Shown here: positions 1 to 11,090 of the stretch, in pieces | Numbering within the stretch: position 1 is the first letter of the stretch | How the letters are laid out: each line of letters starts with the position of its first letter | Source of the DNA: Wyeomyia smithii | Lineage: Eukaryota > Arthropoda > Insecta > Diptera > Culicidae | Length of the DNA: 64,000 nt | Assembly: GCF_029784165.1 (NCBI RefSeq) | Contig: NC_073696.1 | Coordinates: 171,854,912 to 171,918,911, forward strand | Direction: 5' to 3' | The notes under the pieces: generated by a model | The model's input: the letters and a program-made list of their open reading frames with translations, nothing else | What the model was told of the DNA's origin: nothing | The model's database searches: none | Program-made: the position numbers and the translations under genes

Positions 1-2281
1 TATTTTTTTCGAATAAAATTACTGGGGTACCCAACATTTGACGTGACAAAATTGCAAAATTTTGCGCCAAATTTGAAGTGATCTTTTTGCGAAACAGAGA
101 AAATCAAATCTGGATCAAGTATGAAAAATCTGGATAATTGAGCATCAAATCTATCAACCTGGATACATGTTCAAAAATCTGGATAATCCGGATAAATCTG
201 GATACCTGGCAACGCTGCTTGACAACCAGAACGAGAACAACGAATAGAAAAAAATTGACAGCTCTACACGCTCATTTAATTTAACTCTAAACTGAGTTAA
301 ATATCACTCTGTTTCATTAAAAGTGGGCGTACTCTAAATAGAGTATTTGTGCTATTACTCACTTTATCTGTCAGAAACTGAGCAAATTTTACTCTGTTGC
401 TATTAATCACAAATCAACGGAACTGAGTGAAAGTTACCCACTTTTGTAATTTAAATATTTTTAAAGGAATTATTTCAGATATCAATTGAAATGAAAAACC
501 ACCAATTAAACGGAAATCATCAATTGTTTATTCATAAATGATAAATAGTAGTCCAATTAACATAGTTCAAACAACTTCAACATCTTCTGCATTGGTGGCT
601 TCTTTTAAAACAGCAGCGATACGGTTAACAGTTGCTCGGGAACTGTTGTTTAATTTTTTATATAAGGTATTTGACATGAAGTCCGTAATCATGTGCAAAT
701 CTGTTAGAATTTTAATTCCAAAAATTGATTTGAATCTGGTACATTTAGGGAAATCTACCTGGTAACGACAACGAACATTCGACCTGTTTCGAAAGGCCTT
801 CTAATACAAGCAATGTGAGGTTGCTCTTTCTCGAGAGATGCCAGGTATATTTTAAAATCTTCGACGCCGTTAGTGGTTCGGGCTCGAACCAATTTACAAC
901 TTTGAGTAAAACTTTAGAAATAACTGATAAAACGTCGAATATTAGCATCAGAAAATATACTGCTTTTACTACTTGAAAAGTTTTGACATTCGCACATATT
1001 ACGCAAAAATGAGTAAATACGGCTATGGAGAGAATCTGAGTAAATACTACTACTGAGTAACTCTCGTGTCTCTGAAAATCCATACTTAAACCTTTTCCCC
1101 ACCGCGAATATAAATATAAATGTTACTCGGTCTCACCGCTCATATATTTTTTGTTCTCAAGAATGTGAATCATCTGGAAATTTCGGAGTAATATTGAGTA
1201 AATTTGAGTTACTCCCAAGCATAAGAGTAACTCAAATAAAAGCTGTCTCGCCCCTCGGTAAAAGTTTAATTCACCGAACAGCTCAGCAGAAAGTATAGCA
1301 GTATTAAGTCAAATTAATTGCTGAATACATAAAATATGTAAAATCATACCAATTTTACAAACTACTCTGTATTTTCTCAAACTTATTGTTCGAAATTGTA
1401 ATAATTACTACCGAACATTTGTTATCTGATTTAGTGTGTACGTTTGATCGAATCAGATTTTAATGTTATTTATTTTACATAAATATTTTGTTTTTTTTAT
1501 AAGAATTTTATTCACGAATCATCCCAAACGAGCCAAACGAATATGTCGAAATCCGACACAAACGAACAAGAAAGGTTACACATTGAAAGGTGGTGCAATC
1601 AAGTACAATAAAGGATATATTTATTTTTACACGTTTTCCATGTTTTCTTGCTAAACAATGAATTGAGAATGCTCCAAAATTGGTTTATTACAGTGATTTT
1701 TAACTGGTGGTTCACAAACCTTTTGTATGATCAACAAAATAATGATCGATAAGGGTGAAAGTATATTAAATTAAATACAAACATAAAATTTAACACCTTC
1801 AAGGTTTTTGTGATGCACTTTATTATTTCCCCAGGACTTCCACCGTCACTAACAGGACTTCCACCGTCACTAACTAAAATTTAAGGTATGTTTAGACTAT
1901 CTGATTTTTTCATCTGATTCGAGCTGATTGCTCGAAAATATATCGAATTCAATGTTGGTTTACGTTTACACCTTTTCGATATTGTGATTCGACATGCCGT
2001 TCGATATGTCGAATGGAATAGGAACGTTTCTATTTTTCGTTCGACTCCAAGAACATAGCAACCTTTGATTTTTTCAGTTTTTTGTTTTGGCTCTCCATAA
2101 CAAACATCATTTTCGTTTTTTGTGTGCTGGCAAATATTGAAATGGAGAAAGAAATTCATTTAACATTCATTTGGCAGTTCTTCCTTTCGACTTGTGCAAG
2201 CAGTGTGAACATCGCCATACAAACAGGTTCGACAAAGTATGTCGAACGGTAAATCGAGCAAATCAGACTGACATGTCTAAA
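1..2281. other. Gene-free repeat-derived stretch
   Basis: No convincing coding sequence. Bases 115-216 carry repeated ATCTGGATA-type words and end in GGCAACGCTG, which looks like the right end of a hAT-type element whose left end lies outside the window. Bases 280-1240 repeat ACTCAGTTT/GAGTAACTC words on both strands and are probably old MITE sequence. Bases 1690-1770 resemble 20260-20310, so they belong to a dispersed repeat. Confidence 0.4.
1832..1873. repeat. Tandem duplication, 21-bp unit x2
   Basis: Two exact adjacent copies of a 21-bp unit beginning CAGGACTTCC, at 1832-1852 and 1853-1873. A simple local duplication with no coding meaning. Confidence 0.85.
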
Positions 2282-2751
2282 GCCTGTAGTACACTCTTTG
2301 ACCGAGCGTCAAATATTTGTCACTTTTTGACAGATAAAAATTTGGTCAAAGATAATTATTTGTCACTCTCCGATTTTAACATGGGGCAAACACGGGCAAA
2401 CAACAACCATGATGTCAAATAAATTTGACCATTACGTCAGAACGTCAAATTAGGGACGTTGCGATACCATCGATACTAATACAGAATCGATCCTTCTACT
2501 TCCGATACTCGGATATTTGGTATCGATGTTTTGCCAGCGATACTTCATCAATATCGATACACACCTCTCAGTATCGAAAAGACTCAAAACAACCCTGTAA
2601 AGAAGAACGAACGAAGCAGAAAACTTGCTGTTTCCTGTGCCATTTTGATGCGTCGTATGCATGCATGCCAGGCAATGCTAATTTAACAGAAATTTGTATA
2701 GATTAACCTACGGGAACGATTCTTTTCTACGGTCATGCAGATCCGGAGGTA

Positions 2752-2874
2752 AAATCTACAGAGCCATGCAAGCGGCTCTTTTCGAAAACAGGATCAATTA
2801 TTAAGGAAAAGCGTAATCGACTTTCGACTAAGTTTCTGGAGAAGCTAATGTTTCTAGATTCAGTAAATTTATAG
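2752..2874 (+). pseudogene. hAT transposase C-terminal relic
   Basis: The open frame encodes about 40 residues with EPCKRLFSKTGSIIKEKRNR followed by LSTKFLEKLMFL. This matches the conserved dimerisation end of hAT transposases (P-C-E-R-LFS, then RNRLSP, then FLEKLMFL). Only this C-terminal piece remains; no BED finger or RNase-H-like core is visible upstream. The stop codon TAG is made of the first three bases of the inserted MITE. Removing the MITE would leave TAA at the same place. Confidence 0.7.
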
Positions 2875-3013
2875 ACCATTTTACGAACTGACAGGTGTCA
2901 CGTATTCTGCTGTTGATGATGTTGCTTTTACGTGCGTTATGTCAGCGGTTCCGAGCTTTCTGTCAAAATTTCATTCATAGATTGAGTTCAGAAACGTCTC
3001 GTAAAATGGTCTA
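2872..3013. mobile_element. 142-bp TA-flanked MITE, copy 1
   Basis: Termini TAGACCATTTTACGA and TCGTAAAATGGTCTA are perfect inverted repeats. TA dinucleotides abut both ends, suggesting a Tc1/mariner-type MITE. Other copies lie at 4738-4879 and, inverted, at 48851-48991. This copy sits inside the hAT element at 2451-3220. Confidence 0.8.
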
Positions 3014-3261
3014 TATAAATGGTTTAATTGAATTAAACGTTTTATCTTGAGGAATAAATAATGAAAAGAATTATGACTTATATTTTGAATAACTGGTATC
3101 GCACAACGATACATTTAGGTATCGATACGTTAGCCTCAATACTATCGGAATATCAGTACTTGCTCTCGATACAGGTATCGATCCTAAGTATCGATGTTTA
3201 ATGGTATCGCAACGTCCCTAGGTCAAATATTTGACCATTAGACAAAGAGTGTAGTACAGGC

Positions 3262-4157
3262 CAGAGTCTATGTGTATATAGAGTCGCGCGAAGAGAAAAT
3301 CTATCGTTTCGGCAACACAGTTTTTGTGCCGTTTGTTGCCAAGAACTATACAGTTCTGTTTTTCACCATGCATAAGCGAATATTATTTTTTGAAATTCTT
3401 CACAAGGTACACAGTTTTGAAAGATTACGCCGGTGATGTTTTGTTAAAATTAAGTGATCCAGTGTACAGGTTTAATGTTGGATTAAAATGTGTAGGTAAA
3501 ACTTCGGAAAAACACATATTCTTTATTACGCTCAATTACAACACTTTTCATCCACTCCTAACATTATCACCTTGTTTATTTACATTACTCGATTGGTACC
3601 CTCGTTTGACACTGATTTGGTTCCTTTGGTTTCATCTTTGCGGGACTCTTATTATAATCATAGACTCTGCTACAGGCTTAATAGTGTAAACGTACCTTTA
3701 GTCAACATTGCGCTTTGAGAAGAGATCTGGCACCTCTGACATGTGAAATCTAGTTGCCAAATTGGCGGTTTTTTTCGCTTATCTCTCTGAGTATTTCTAA
3801 TTTTTAGGGTCCGTGTGCAGGTTTTTATTGATTCTAAAATATCCAGGGAATTGGTGTGGCTGTCAAACTGCTTACATTTTCCATCTACCACTCATTGATT
3901 CTGGTACCAGCAATTCAGATTCCCCTTTTTTGGTTGGTTTGCCCTAAAACAACTGAAATAAATACTCGTCCCATAACTGGGTTGTTTAGCTATATCAATC
4001 TTTTATATCATCTGAAAGAGCTGCATTTTCTAAGCAAAACGTGATTTTCAAAAATTTTCTATCGTTGTCTAGAGGCTAGACAACTTTATTTTCATGAAAA
4101 ATATTTCGATAATATTACTCGATATCGGTAGATATATTTTGATTTTTATCGTTTATG
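3262..4157. other. Gene-free stretch, dispersed repeats
   Basis: A 121-codon open frame at 3324-3689 has no recognisable motif. Bases 3695-3755 resemble 22935-22990. Bases 3960-4060 resemble, inverted, 4990-5095 and 5700-5830 (shared words ATAGCTAAACAACCCA). No host gene was recognised. Confidence 0.4.
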
Positions 4158-4932
4158 CACATACATAAGACATACGTAACACTGGCGTTTTTTTCTGGTA
4201 CACATTGCCCCATAGTACTCCGTACCTCGTCCTGTCCAACTGCTCGACAAATAATGAACAAAATGAATTTTCTTTTTCTCGACTTTATCGAGCCCCAAAG
4301 AAAATCCCATAAGGAACTGTCAAAAAGTTATTTACAAAATCAATGCAGCATTTTTCGAGTAGAAACGAGACAAATGCAGGTACACTGCCTTCAAAAACAA
4401 CTCAAATAGAGATTTTATTCAGAGCGTGGTACCACATACATAAGACATACGTAACACTCAGGAAGAAATCTTCCAAAAAAGTTGGTACAAAATGAACTAC
4501 TCGAAAGTACCAACCTCTGTAAAAAAACCTCTGTTTGAGTTGTTTTTAAAGGCAGTGTACCTGCGCAGCCCTGCATTTGTCTCGTTCCTACTTGAAAAAT
4601 GCTGCATTGATTTTGTAAATAACTTTTTGACAGTTCCTTATGGGATTTTCTTTGGGGCTCAATAAGGCCGAGAAAAAGAAAATTCATTTTGTTCATTATT
4701 TATCGAGCAGTTTGACAGGGCGAGGTACGGAGTACTATAGACCATTTTACGAACTGACAGGTGTCACGGATCCTGCTGATATTGATGCTGCTTTTACGTG
4801 CGTTATGTCAGCGGTTCCAAGCTTTCTGTCAAAATTTCATTCATGAATTGAGTGCAGAAACGTCTCGTAAAATGGTCTATGGGGCAACGTGTACCAGAAA
4901 AAACGCCAGTGTTACGTATGTCTTATGTATGT
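4158..4932. mobile_element. Fold-back element with about 250-bp arms
   Basis: The left arm 4158-4408 is repeated in inverse orientation at about 4545-4932, once the 142-bp MITE inside the right arm is discounted. The outer ends read CACATACATAAGACATACG and its complement. The same 24-bp outer sequence also occurs near the centre (about 4434-4458). No transposase was seen. A transcript would fold into a long hairpin. The superfamily is unknown. Confidence 0.7.
4738..4879. mobile_element. 142-bp TA-flanked MITE, copy 2
   Basis: Same length and same terminal repeats as copy 1. It interrupts the right arm of the fold-back element. The uninterrupted left arm supplies the empty site (around 4212-4222) and shows that insertion occurred at a TA dinucleotide. 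Confidence 0.85.
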
Positions 4933-5627
4933 GGGCGAACTGTCATTGTAGCGATTTCGAGCAGTTTTAAATCGTGATTTAAAAAGCGAAGGACACCGAC
5001 AGAATTTGTTTTTAAATCACATTGTACTTATAAAATGCATATCTTTCAGATGATATAAAAAAACTGATATAGCTAAACAACCCAATTATGACGTGGAAAT
5101 TATTTTGAGTGATATATTGTCGCTGCAGCACTACTCTGCAATTCGCTGGTGAGTCCAGCGACGCGAAGATTTCTAGCGATTTCATTTTGTATGATTATTT
5201 CTCGCACAGTACAATGCAGTTTTAATGTTCTTTGAATAAATTGACATAGTTTTGCGACTAGAAAACAATCAAAACTATTGGAAAATATAACAGTCGCATT
5301 TTTCGGGACATTTTATGTTAAATCAAAGACTACATTATATTCAAAATACTACGAAATTCGCTGGAAAATCCTTGTCAGATGAGCGACTCGTCGCTTCCGA
5401 TCTTTCTTTGCATGTACAATACAGCGCACTACTTCCCACGTAAGGATATTTAAATTCACAGCGAAAAGTCGCGCGCAACGAAAGTCACGATTTCGATTTA
5501 GTGCTGCGACGTTAATATTGGAAATAATTCGCAATATGTCAATAGTGTCTTGCCCCAATATCGTTGTTCTTCGATTTTTAAATAACGAAATAAAACTGCT
5601 CGAAATCGCTACAATGACAGTTCGCCC
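4933..5627. mobile_element. TIR element of about 695 bp
   Basis: Left end GGGCGAACTGTCATTGTAGC continues for about 60 bp as a diverged inverse of the right end, which finishes CAGTTCGCCC. The inside contains GGTGAGTCCAGCGACGCGAAG, also found near 14813 and, altered, near 5355. No coding potential. A non-autonomous DNA element with no obvious target duplication. Confidence 0.55.
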
Positions 5628-6041
5628 ATACACCAACGCGATTTAGAGGATTTAGAGCGATTTTTTATTTTTCATTTTTCGAGCAGATATCGAGCAGTTT
5701 TGATTGGTGATTTAAAAATTGAATGACAACGATAGAGAATTTTTGAAAATCACATTTTGCTCAGAAAATGCAGCTCTTTCACATGATATAAAAAACTCAC
5801 ATAGCTAAACAACCCAATTGCCATTGACTTGTTTTCGAATAAATGTGTCTATAAATGAAAAAAAAATCAAGACAACGTTTGTTTTCAGTGCAATGTGCAC
5901 TTTCAACGAATGTCTTATATTGGGTAAACAAAATGTTGACTAGTTTCTGCAAATTTTTATCAGAGTCTCTTTATATTTGCGCAGACTTTCTCAAAATGTG
6001 TGCAGATTTGTAGACCCGCACCAGAGAATACTTTCCGAGTT
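5628..6041. other. Gene-free stretch, repeat fragments
   Basis: Bases 5690-5830 are another copy of the ATAGCTAAACAACCCA repeat. Bases 5950-6015 resemble 24050-24135 (shared TTTGCGCAGA and TCAAAATGTGTGCAGA). No gene signal until the SNRPG start. Confidence 0.5.
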
Positions 6042-6161
6042 AAGGCCCAAACACAATGGATACGTTGCGGCTGCGTTTGCGGCAATTTGACAGTTAGCCC
6101 ATACATTTCCTGTCAAGTTAACATCAACGCAACGCAAACGCTTCCATTGTGTTTAGGCCTT
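6042..6161. mobile_element. Short MITE, GGCC-AAACACAATGG family, copy A
   Basis: Termini AAGGCCCAAACACAATGGA and the inverse ending GTGTTTAGGCCTT bound about 120 bp. A second full copy lies at 35154-35269 and a rearranged partial copy at about 14424-14500. The inner sequence GCAATTTGACAGTTAGCCC is shared between the full copies. It lies about 200 bp upstream of SNRPG. Confidence 0.7.
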
Positions 6162-6357
6162 TACGGACAGATTTTTTCAGGCATTTTGCAAAAACAACTG
6201 GCATCTCTGCAGCATCAATTTTAACTGTCAAAAAATATAAAAAAAATACACTACGCCTAACGCTTCACAGTTCACATTCAAGCGCTTGATTTAATTTAAT
6301 CGCTGTAGACAAGTTTGCAACTTTTCAGTAAATACGTTGTTTTAAAGTTAGGCTAAA

Positions 6358-7811
6358 ATGTCTAAAGCGCATCCTCCAGAATTAAAAAAGTAAGTCAGAC
6401 TCATTATTTGTTCATTTGTCAAGTTATTTGGTTTATAAGTTTAGGGTTATGTTTTGTGTAAACAAGTATACGAAAGTATTTATACCGATTTATTATTTAG
6501 GTATATGGACAAAAGGCTGTCCCTGAAACTAAATGGCGGTCGTGTAGTATCGGGTATACTGCGTGGTTTTGATCCTTTCATGAACGTAGTCATTGACGAA
6601 TCAATAGAGGAATGTAAGGATAGCACTCGGAATAACATTGGAATGGTGGTAAGCTTTGCTGTGTAGTCAAACACTGTTTTCTTTGAGTATGGAATAAATC
6701 CGAGTCGGTTTCGATGTGCAATACTGATCCGATGTACCGGTTCAAATGTCGATTCGGAGAGACATGTTAGAAAACCTTTAATCCTCTGTTATCCTGTATT
6801 TCAATAACTGGCCACAGAGTCCAATAAATAGAAAGGTCAAGTTCCGACAGCGGAATGATGCATGTCGGCTGCATAATACATAGGTAATTTATTTCTGCGG
6901 CTGTGGCAGAGCTGCGAAGTTTGAAAACTACAAAATGAAAATGACACAGCAATTTTTACCTCTCAACTGACAATTTGAGGTTCTGGCTTTCTTGAATGTT
7001 AAAAAAGTTTTTTGTTTGAAAAGCCTTTAATTCTTAAGGGAGCCCACTTTGATTTGTTCAGTAGATTTTTAGGCAAATTCTATCTACAAAAAAAAACTTT
7101 AAAATCTTCAGAGATGACGGATTCTTTCAACATCACAGAAAAAAAAAAACGATTATACAAAGTTGCTTGGTTTAGTAAGATCTATACAACTACAAAGTTC
7201 AGTTGAATTCTGAGAGGGTGCTATCAACATCTGGTTGAGTTGGCGTGAAATGCGTCATTTCTGGAACTCATGAATTTTTGGAGAAGATCTGCTTTTTGAT
7301 ACTAGCAAATATCAAACTCTCTTAAGCTAATGTTTATAGCGTTTTAAATCTGTTCTGTGTGGTTAGAGCATTATTTCTTACGTGCTGTTTGTGAATAATT
7401 TTACCTTCCGTTCGAAAGTATTTTCGCTTATAAATTCATTTGATGCAGGAGAAACGTCTTCCATAATCCATTTTTAGAAATGCTGTGTTCAAGCTTCACA
7501 CATTCTAATGAATGCAAAAATAGAAATAAATTGCAATGAAAACCTTAAAAACAATCTGAAAATACGAATCAAACATCTCATTGTAAAAATAAATTATCCG
7601 AAAAAAAAACAGATTTGATTCGTTCGAAACTAAATTGAATCGCATTTTAGGTTAACAGTTTCCGCTATGGCGAAACGCTGGTTTTTTCATTTTGTTAAAC
7701 TTACTCTTGATATATTTATTGAAAAATTAACAAGTGTTTTCGCGATATCGATTATTTTAGGTGATCCGAGGAAATAGCATCATTATGGTGGAAGCCCTGG
7801 ATAGAATATAA
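6358..7811 (+). CDS. SNRPG: Small nuclear ribonucleoprotein Sm G (SNRPG)
   Basis: Encodes the Sm G subunit of the heptameric Sm ring that binds U1, U2, U4 and U5 snRNAs in spliceosomal snRNPs. Exons read from the sequence are 6358-6389, 6501-6648 and 7761-7811. Introns start GTAAGT and GTAAGC and end TTTAG. The 76-residue product has the length usual for this protein. It starts MSKAHPPELKKYMDKRLSLK, carries the Sm1 motif (LNGGRVVSGILRGFDPFMN, then VVID) and the Sm2 motif IRGNSIIMVEALD. The first ATG gives the expected N terminus. A poly(A)-like AATAAAA lies at about 7846. The second intron (1.1 kb) is AT-rich and holds no other gene. No paralogue was considered likely because the ends match Sm G rather than LSm proteins. 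Confidence 0.95.
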
Positions 7812-8877
7812 TATATTAAAAGATCTTTGTATCTATCAATAAAAATAAAACAAATGTTTAAAATGTGCAAGTAGTTTCAGTTATTGTTTATCTGCTTTAG
7901 AAAGTAATTTTTGGGCAGCCTAATTGTTCACTATTATTAAGAACGTGTTCGATGTAAAAATGGGTTTAGGTAATACATAATCCTCGTTATCTTCGCTGAG
8001 TTTTGTCGATGATTCTGTTGCTGTTCAAATTGTAATTCTTTATTCAGTGTATCTCTTCAACTGTAACAAAAATGTGGTTCAATAACAACAATAAGGGTTT
8101 CTCTTTGGCTACATTACAAGATTAAAATCACTGCAAAGAAATTTACCATTCGTTTGAGTTTAATGAACTGGACAACGCCTGTGATTGCTGGAAAGATTCA
8201 TCGTTTTTTTTTTAAACTAAACCGCACACGTAAGCCTATCAGCATATTTGTAACCGTCGTTTATATTTCAGTTAGTCGTTTAAACATACTTTTATTTTGC
8301 TGATAGTCCCATATAAGGCGAAAATGTATTTATTTGTAATCCACAGTTGCACAATGTCAACTGCTAAAATTCGCATCACATTAGTTTCATTTTAGTCAAT
8401 TTTTACCGAGAAGCGATTTTTTTCCGGAAGGTCCGTAGAAATGTAGAATATATAAATAATTTATATATTCAATTTTGAACGAAAACAATTCGAAAAGCCA
8501 AAACAGTTTTTTCATATGCGTTATGTTATATTGCAAACATCTTGAGCAAACAATGGATTTATACAAACTGATCCACTAATTACTAGGATCACTCAAACAT
8601 AGGGGCTATCTCTTGGTTAAGTCCGAACAAGCGATACCGACTTAGAACAGCATATGCCTGACCAACCGCGTTGGCTAAAAATTTTTTAATTTTTTTTTTT
8701 GTATTTGCTAAAGTGTGTGCGCGCTTGCTAAATTAACACCAGTGGCATTACTAACGGTTTTTATCATTGATAATCAATGTGCACGCTTGCTTATGGCGAG
8801 ACTAGCGGCATTATTGCCTACTAAGCAAAATTCCAAAATAATCGTTATTTTTCTGGCCGATGAAATCGTCATCAAGT
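7812..8877. other. Gene-free stretch after SNRPG
   Basis: No coding signal. Bases about 8690-8877 are a dispersed repeat also found at about 20440-20990 (shared ATGTGCACGCTTGCTTA-like words). In this copy the sequence around 8818-8830 lacks the MITE present at 20555-20918, so it serves as an empty site. Confidence 0.55.
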
Positions 8878-9254
8878 GACACGTCTGTTTGTCTGTGGCA
8901 TTGAGTCTATCGTCTTATTCGTGATTAAAACTTCATTTTCCGTCCTTACTGCAAATTCTCGGTTAGATATGTACTTTCCGTGCAAATTTAGAAGCTCCCC
9001 AGCTTTGCTTTGCTTTACAAATTTTTTAGCGAGAACATCTAAATTTGCGGAGAAAAAAAAAATCGTGTTCCAGGAAGCTGTTCAAAATACATCATCACGT
9101 ATGTGTCGTCGACTAGAGATGGTCGGGTACGGATATTTTTACCCGAGAAACGAATATGAAGCAGCACGAAGTTGCATCGGTAACGGTATCATTGATTTCT
9201 ATAAAAGAATGATTGCATTTTTCTTGACCGTGGACTTATTCGAAAAATACTTAT

Positions 9255-9852
9255 TATGAGCCACAATTTTCAAAACCCGTACACTATTAAACTATTGTAT
9301 ATTACATATGTTAGACCTATTGTAGAATATTGTAATCTCATATAAATCAGTCCAAAAACAATTCCTTCTTTACGCGCTTCGCAACTTGAATTGGACTGCA
9401 TTTCCTCTGCCATCGTATGAAGCACGTTGCATGCTCATTAATCTGCAAAAAATTAAAACAACGCCGCGAATTTTCAATGCTATTCTTTGTCAATGACATT
9501 ATTTCAAATCGTATAGACTCATCAGCATTACTATCGAAACTCAGCTTAAATACACCTTCACGGCATCTTAGAACGAGAAAACTTTTTTCAGAAAAACATT
9601 GCAAAACTAATCATGCAAAAAATAGTTCCATAAATCGAATGATGTGTCAGTATAATCTACATTGTAAAACCATTGGCATAACAATGTCAAAAAAAAAAAA
9701 ACAAATTAAAAACTGATTTGAAATACACTAGAAATATTTAGCTCGTAACAAGAACATTGTAAGCACTATAAATAGTAACTGTAATGAAATATTTATGTAG
9801 TCTACGTCTGCTTGACGAAATAAATAAACAATAAAAAATAAAAAAAAATAAC
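9255..9852 (+). pseudogene. 3' end of a non-LTR retrotransposon (jockey/CR1-like)
   Basis: Fragments in shifting frames read YVRPIVEYCNLI, LRNLNWTAFPLPSYEARC, MLINLQKLKQRREFSMLF and LLSKLSLNTPSRHLRTRKLF. This is the typical order for the region after the RT domain in jockey/CR1-type LINEs. An A-rich tail with AATAAATAAACAATAAAA closes it at 9820-9852, on the expected side for a + strand insertion. 5'-truncated, frameshifted and inactive. It lies inside the hAT element. Confidence 0.7.
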
Positions 9853-10907
9853 ATCCACACAAGCAATGAAACTAACAATATTTTCTGAATCATAATATTT
9901 CTGTCCTTTGGTAAGCTACGAGTTTTGAAAGTTTGCCGTTTTTTTAAAGTATTTTTTTTTTGTTTAAACGTGTAAGCAATGTTTGCAAATAAACTCTTTT
10001 CGGCAGACCTCCTACATAATTATTACTCGGGTATCAAAAAAAGTCGTTTGGTAACAGTTCCGAACTATACACTTTATCACGGTTGAGTCTTGTTTGTCGT
10101 TTTACAAAATAGTGAGGTATGAAATTGTAAAATTATTGCAACTCTGCGCAAGTCTACGTAAATATAAATAAACTCAAAAATCTGAAGAAACTGACTAGAA
10201 AAATCTGTATTTTGCATACAAATTTGTGATTATTAGTGATGTTCGAGTCATACTCGGGTTACAGCAGGAAGATAGTTACACGCTATAAAAAAACGACGAA
10301 TGTGCGTGTCATCTGTTTCGATAATTTTTTAGTGTAGTATTCGTTTCTCCCTCCCAGGTCTTGGTTTGCACTGTGACCAGGGATGCCGCATGTACAGAAA
10401 TATCTGTGTTATACCGAAATTTAGATTTCTGATTGCTACGATGTACACATAAAACTTGTCGCTTAAATTAAACTCTACTAGACATGCATTTTTCACCGGA
10501 AGTGTTGTTCTAGTGGGGTAAATTAATAAAATAAAAATTTTCAGCAGTTTATATGAATCATACGTATGCATACAAAATAAATAATTGAAATCCCTGATTA
10601 ATTTTAATATGAGGTAACTAACGGAACCCAAATTCTCCGTACACAGTTATGAATAGATATTTTGCTGCGTGATAAAAATTATCAAATTTTTTAACATCAG
10701 ACGAGCGGACGTTCTCAGTGACAGATGCTACGCTGGATTCTGGGAGCACCAATACATCGCCTGGAACTCTGGTTCATTAACATTCGTTCACATGAACACT
10801 CAGGTCTAGCCCAACTCCGGCCAAACCACATATGACAATCAGTGCATAAAATGCGCGAGGTAATCAGGTATTTAAAAAAAAACTAAAATAAAATAAAAAT
10901 CCAGGAC

Positions 10908-11090
10908 GGGTCGGGTACCGCCAATTTCGGGGTATTTTTCTTTCGGGTACGGGTCGGGTACGGGTAGTTGAAAACAAAATTTTTCGGGTTCGGGTCGGGT
11001 ACGGGTATTTCAAACAAACCCGGCTTCGGGTTCGGATCGGGTACGGGTTTGAAAATTCTCGATGAGTCGGGTACGGGTAACAAATTTCCC
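10908..11090. repeat. GGGTACGGGT subterminal repeat array
   Basis: About ten imperfect TCGGGTACGGGTA-type units, irregularly spaced by AT-rich words. They form the right subterminal region of the 2-kb hAT element. Apparent open frames of about 70-100 codons on both strands (rich in YPYPTR or FGFGSG) are by-products of the repeat. Confidence 0.75.

Larger units (their letters stand above)
2451..3220. mobile_element. Short hAT-like element
   Basis: Terminal inverted repeats of about 18 bp begin TAGGGACGTTGCGATACC and are mirrored at 3203-3220. Flanking 8-mers CGTCAAAT and GGTCAAAT agree in seven of eight positions, fitting a hAT 8-bp duplication. Subterminal ATCGATAC words occur at both ends. 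It retains the C-terminal coding end of a hAT transposase (2752-2874) and is interrupted by a 142-bp MITE. Internally deleted and not autonomous. Confidence 0.7.
2282..3261. mobile_element. TIR element enclosing a hAT insertion
   Basis: The ends are inverted copies: GCCTGTAGTACACTCTTTG at the left and its near complement, ending CAGGC, at the right. Inner sequence (GTCAAATATTTG) is also shared. Without the nested hAT element the residue is about 210 bp, so this is a short non-autonomous MITE. No clear target duplication was found and the superfamily is undetermined. Confidence 0.45.

Noticed and set aside
3324..3689. 121-codon plus-strand frame
   Set aside because: No motif, no splice context, repeat-derived surroundings. 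Hydrophobic composition follows from T-rich sequence.
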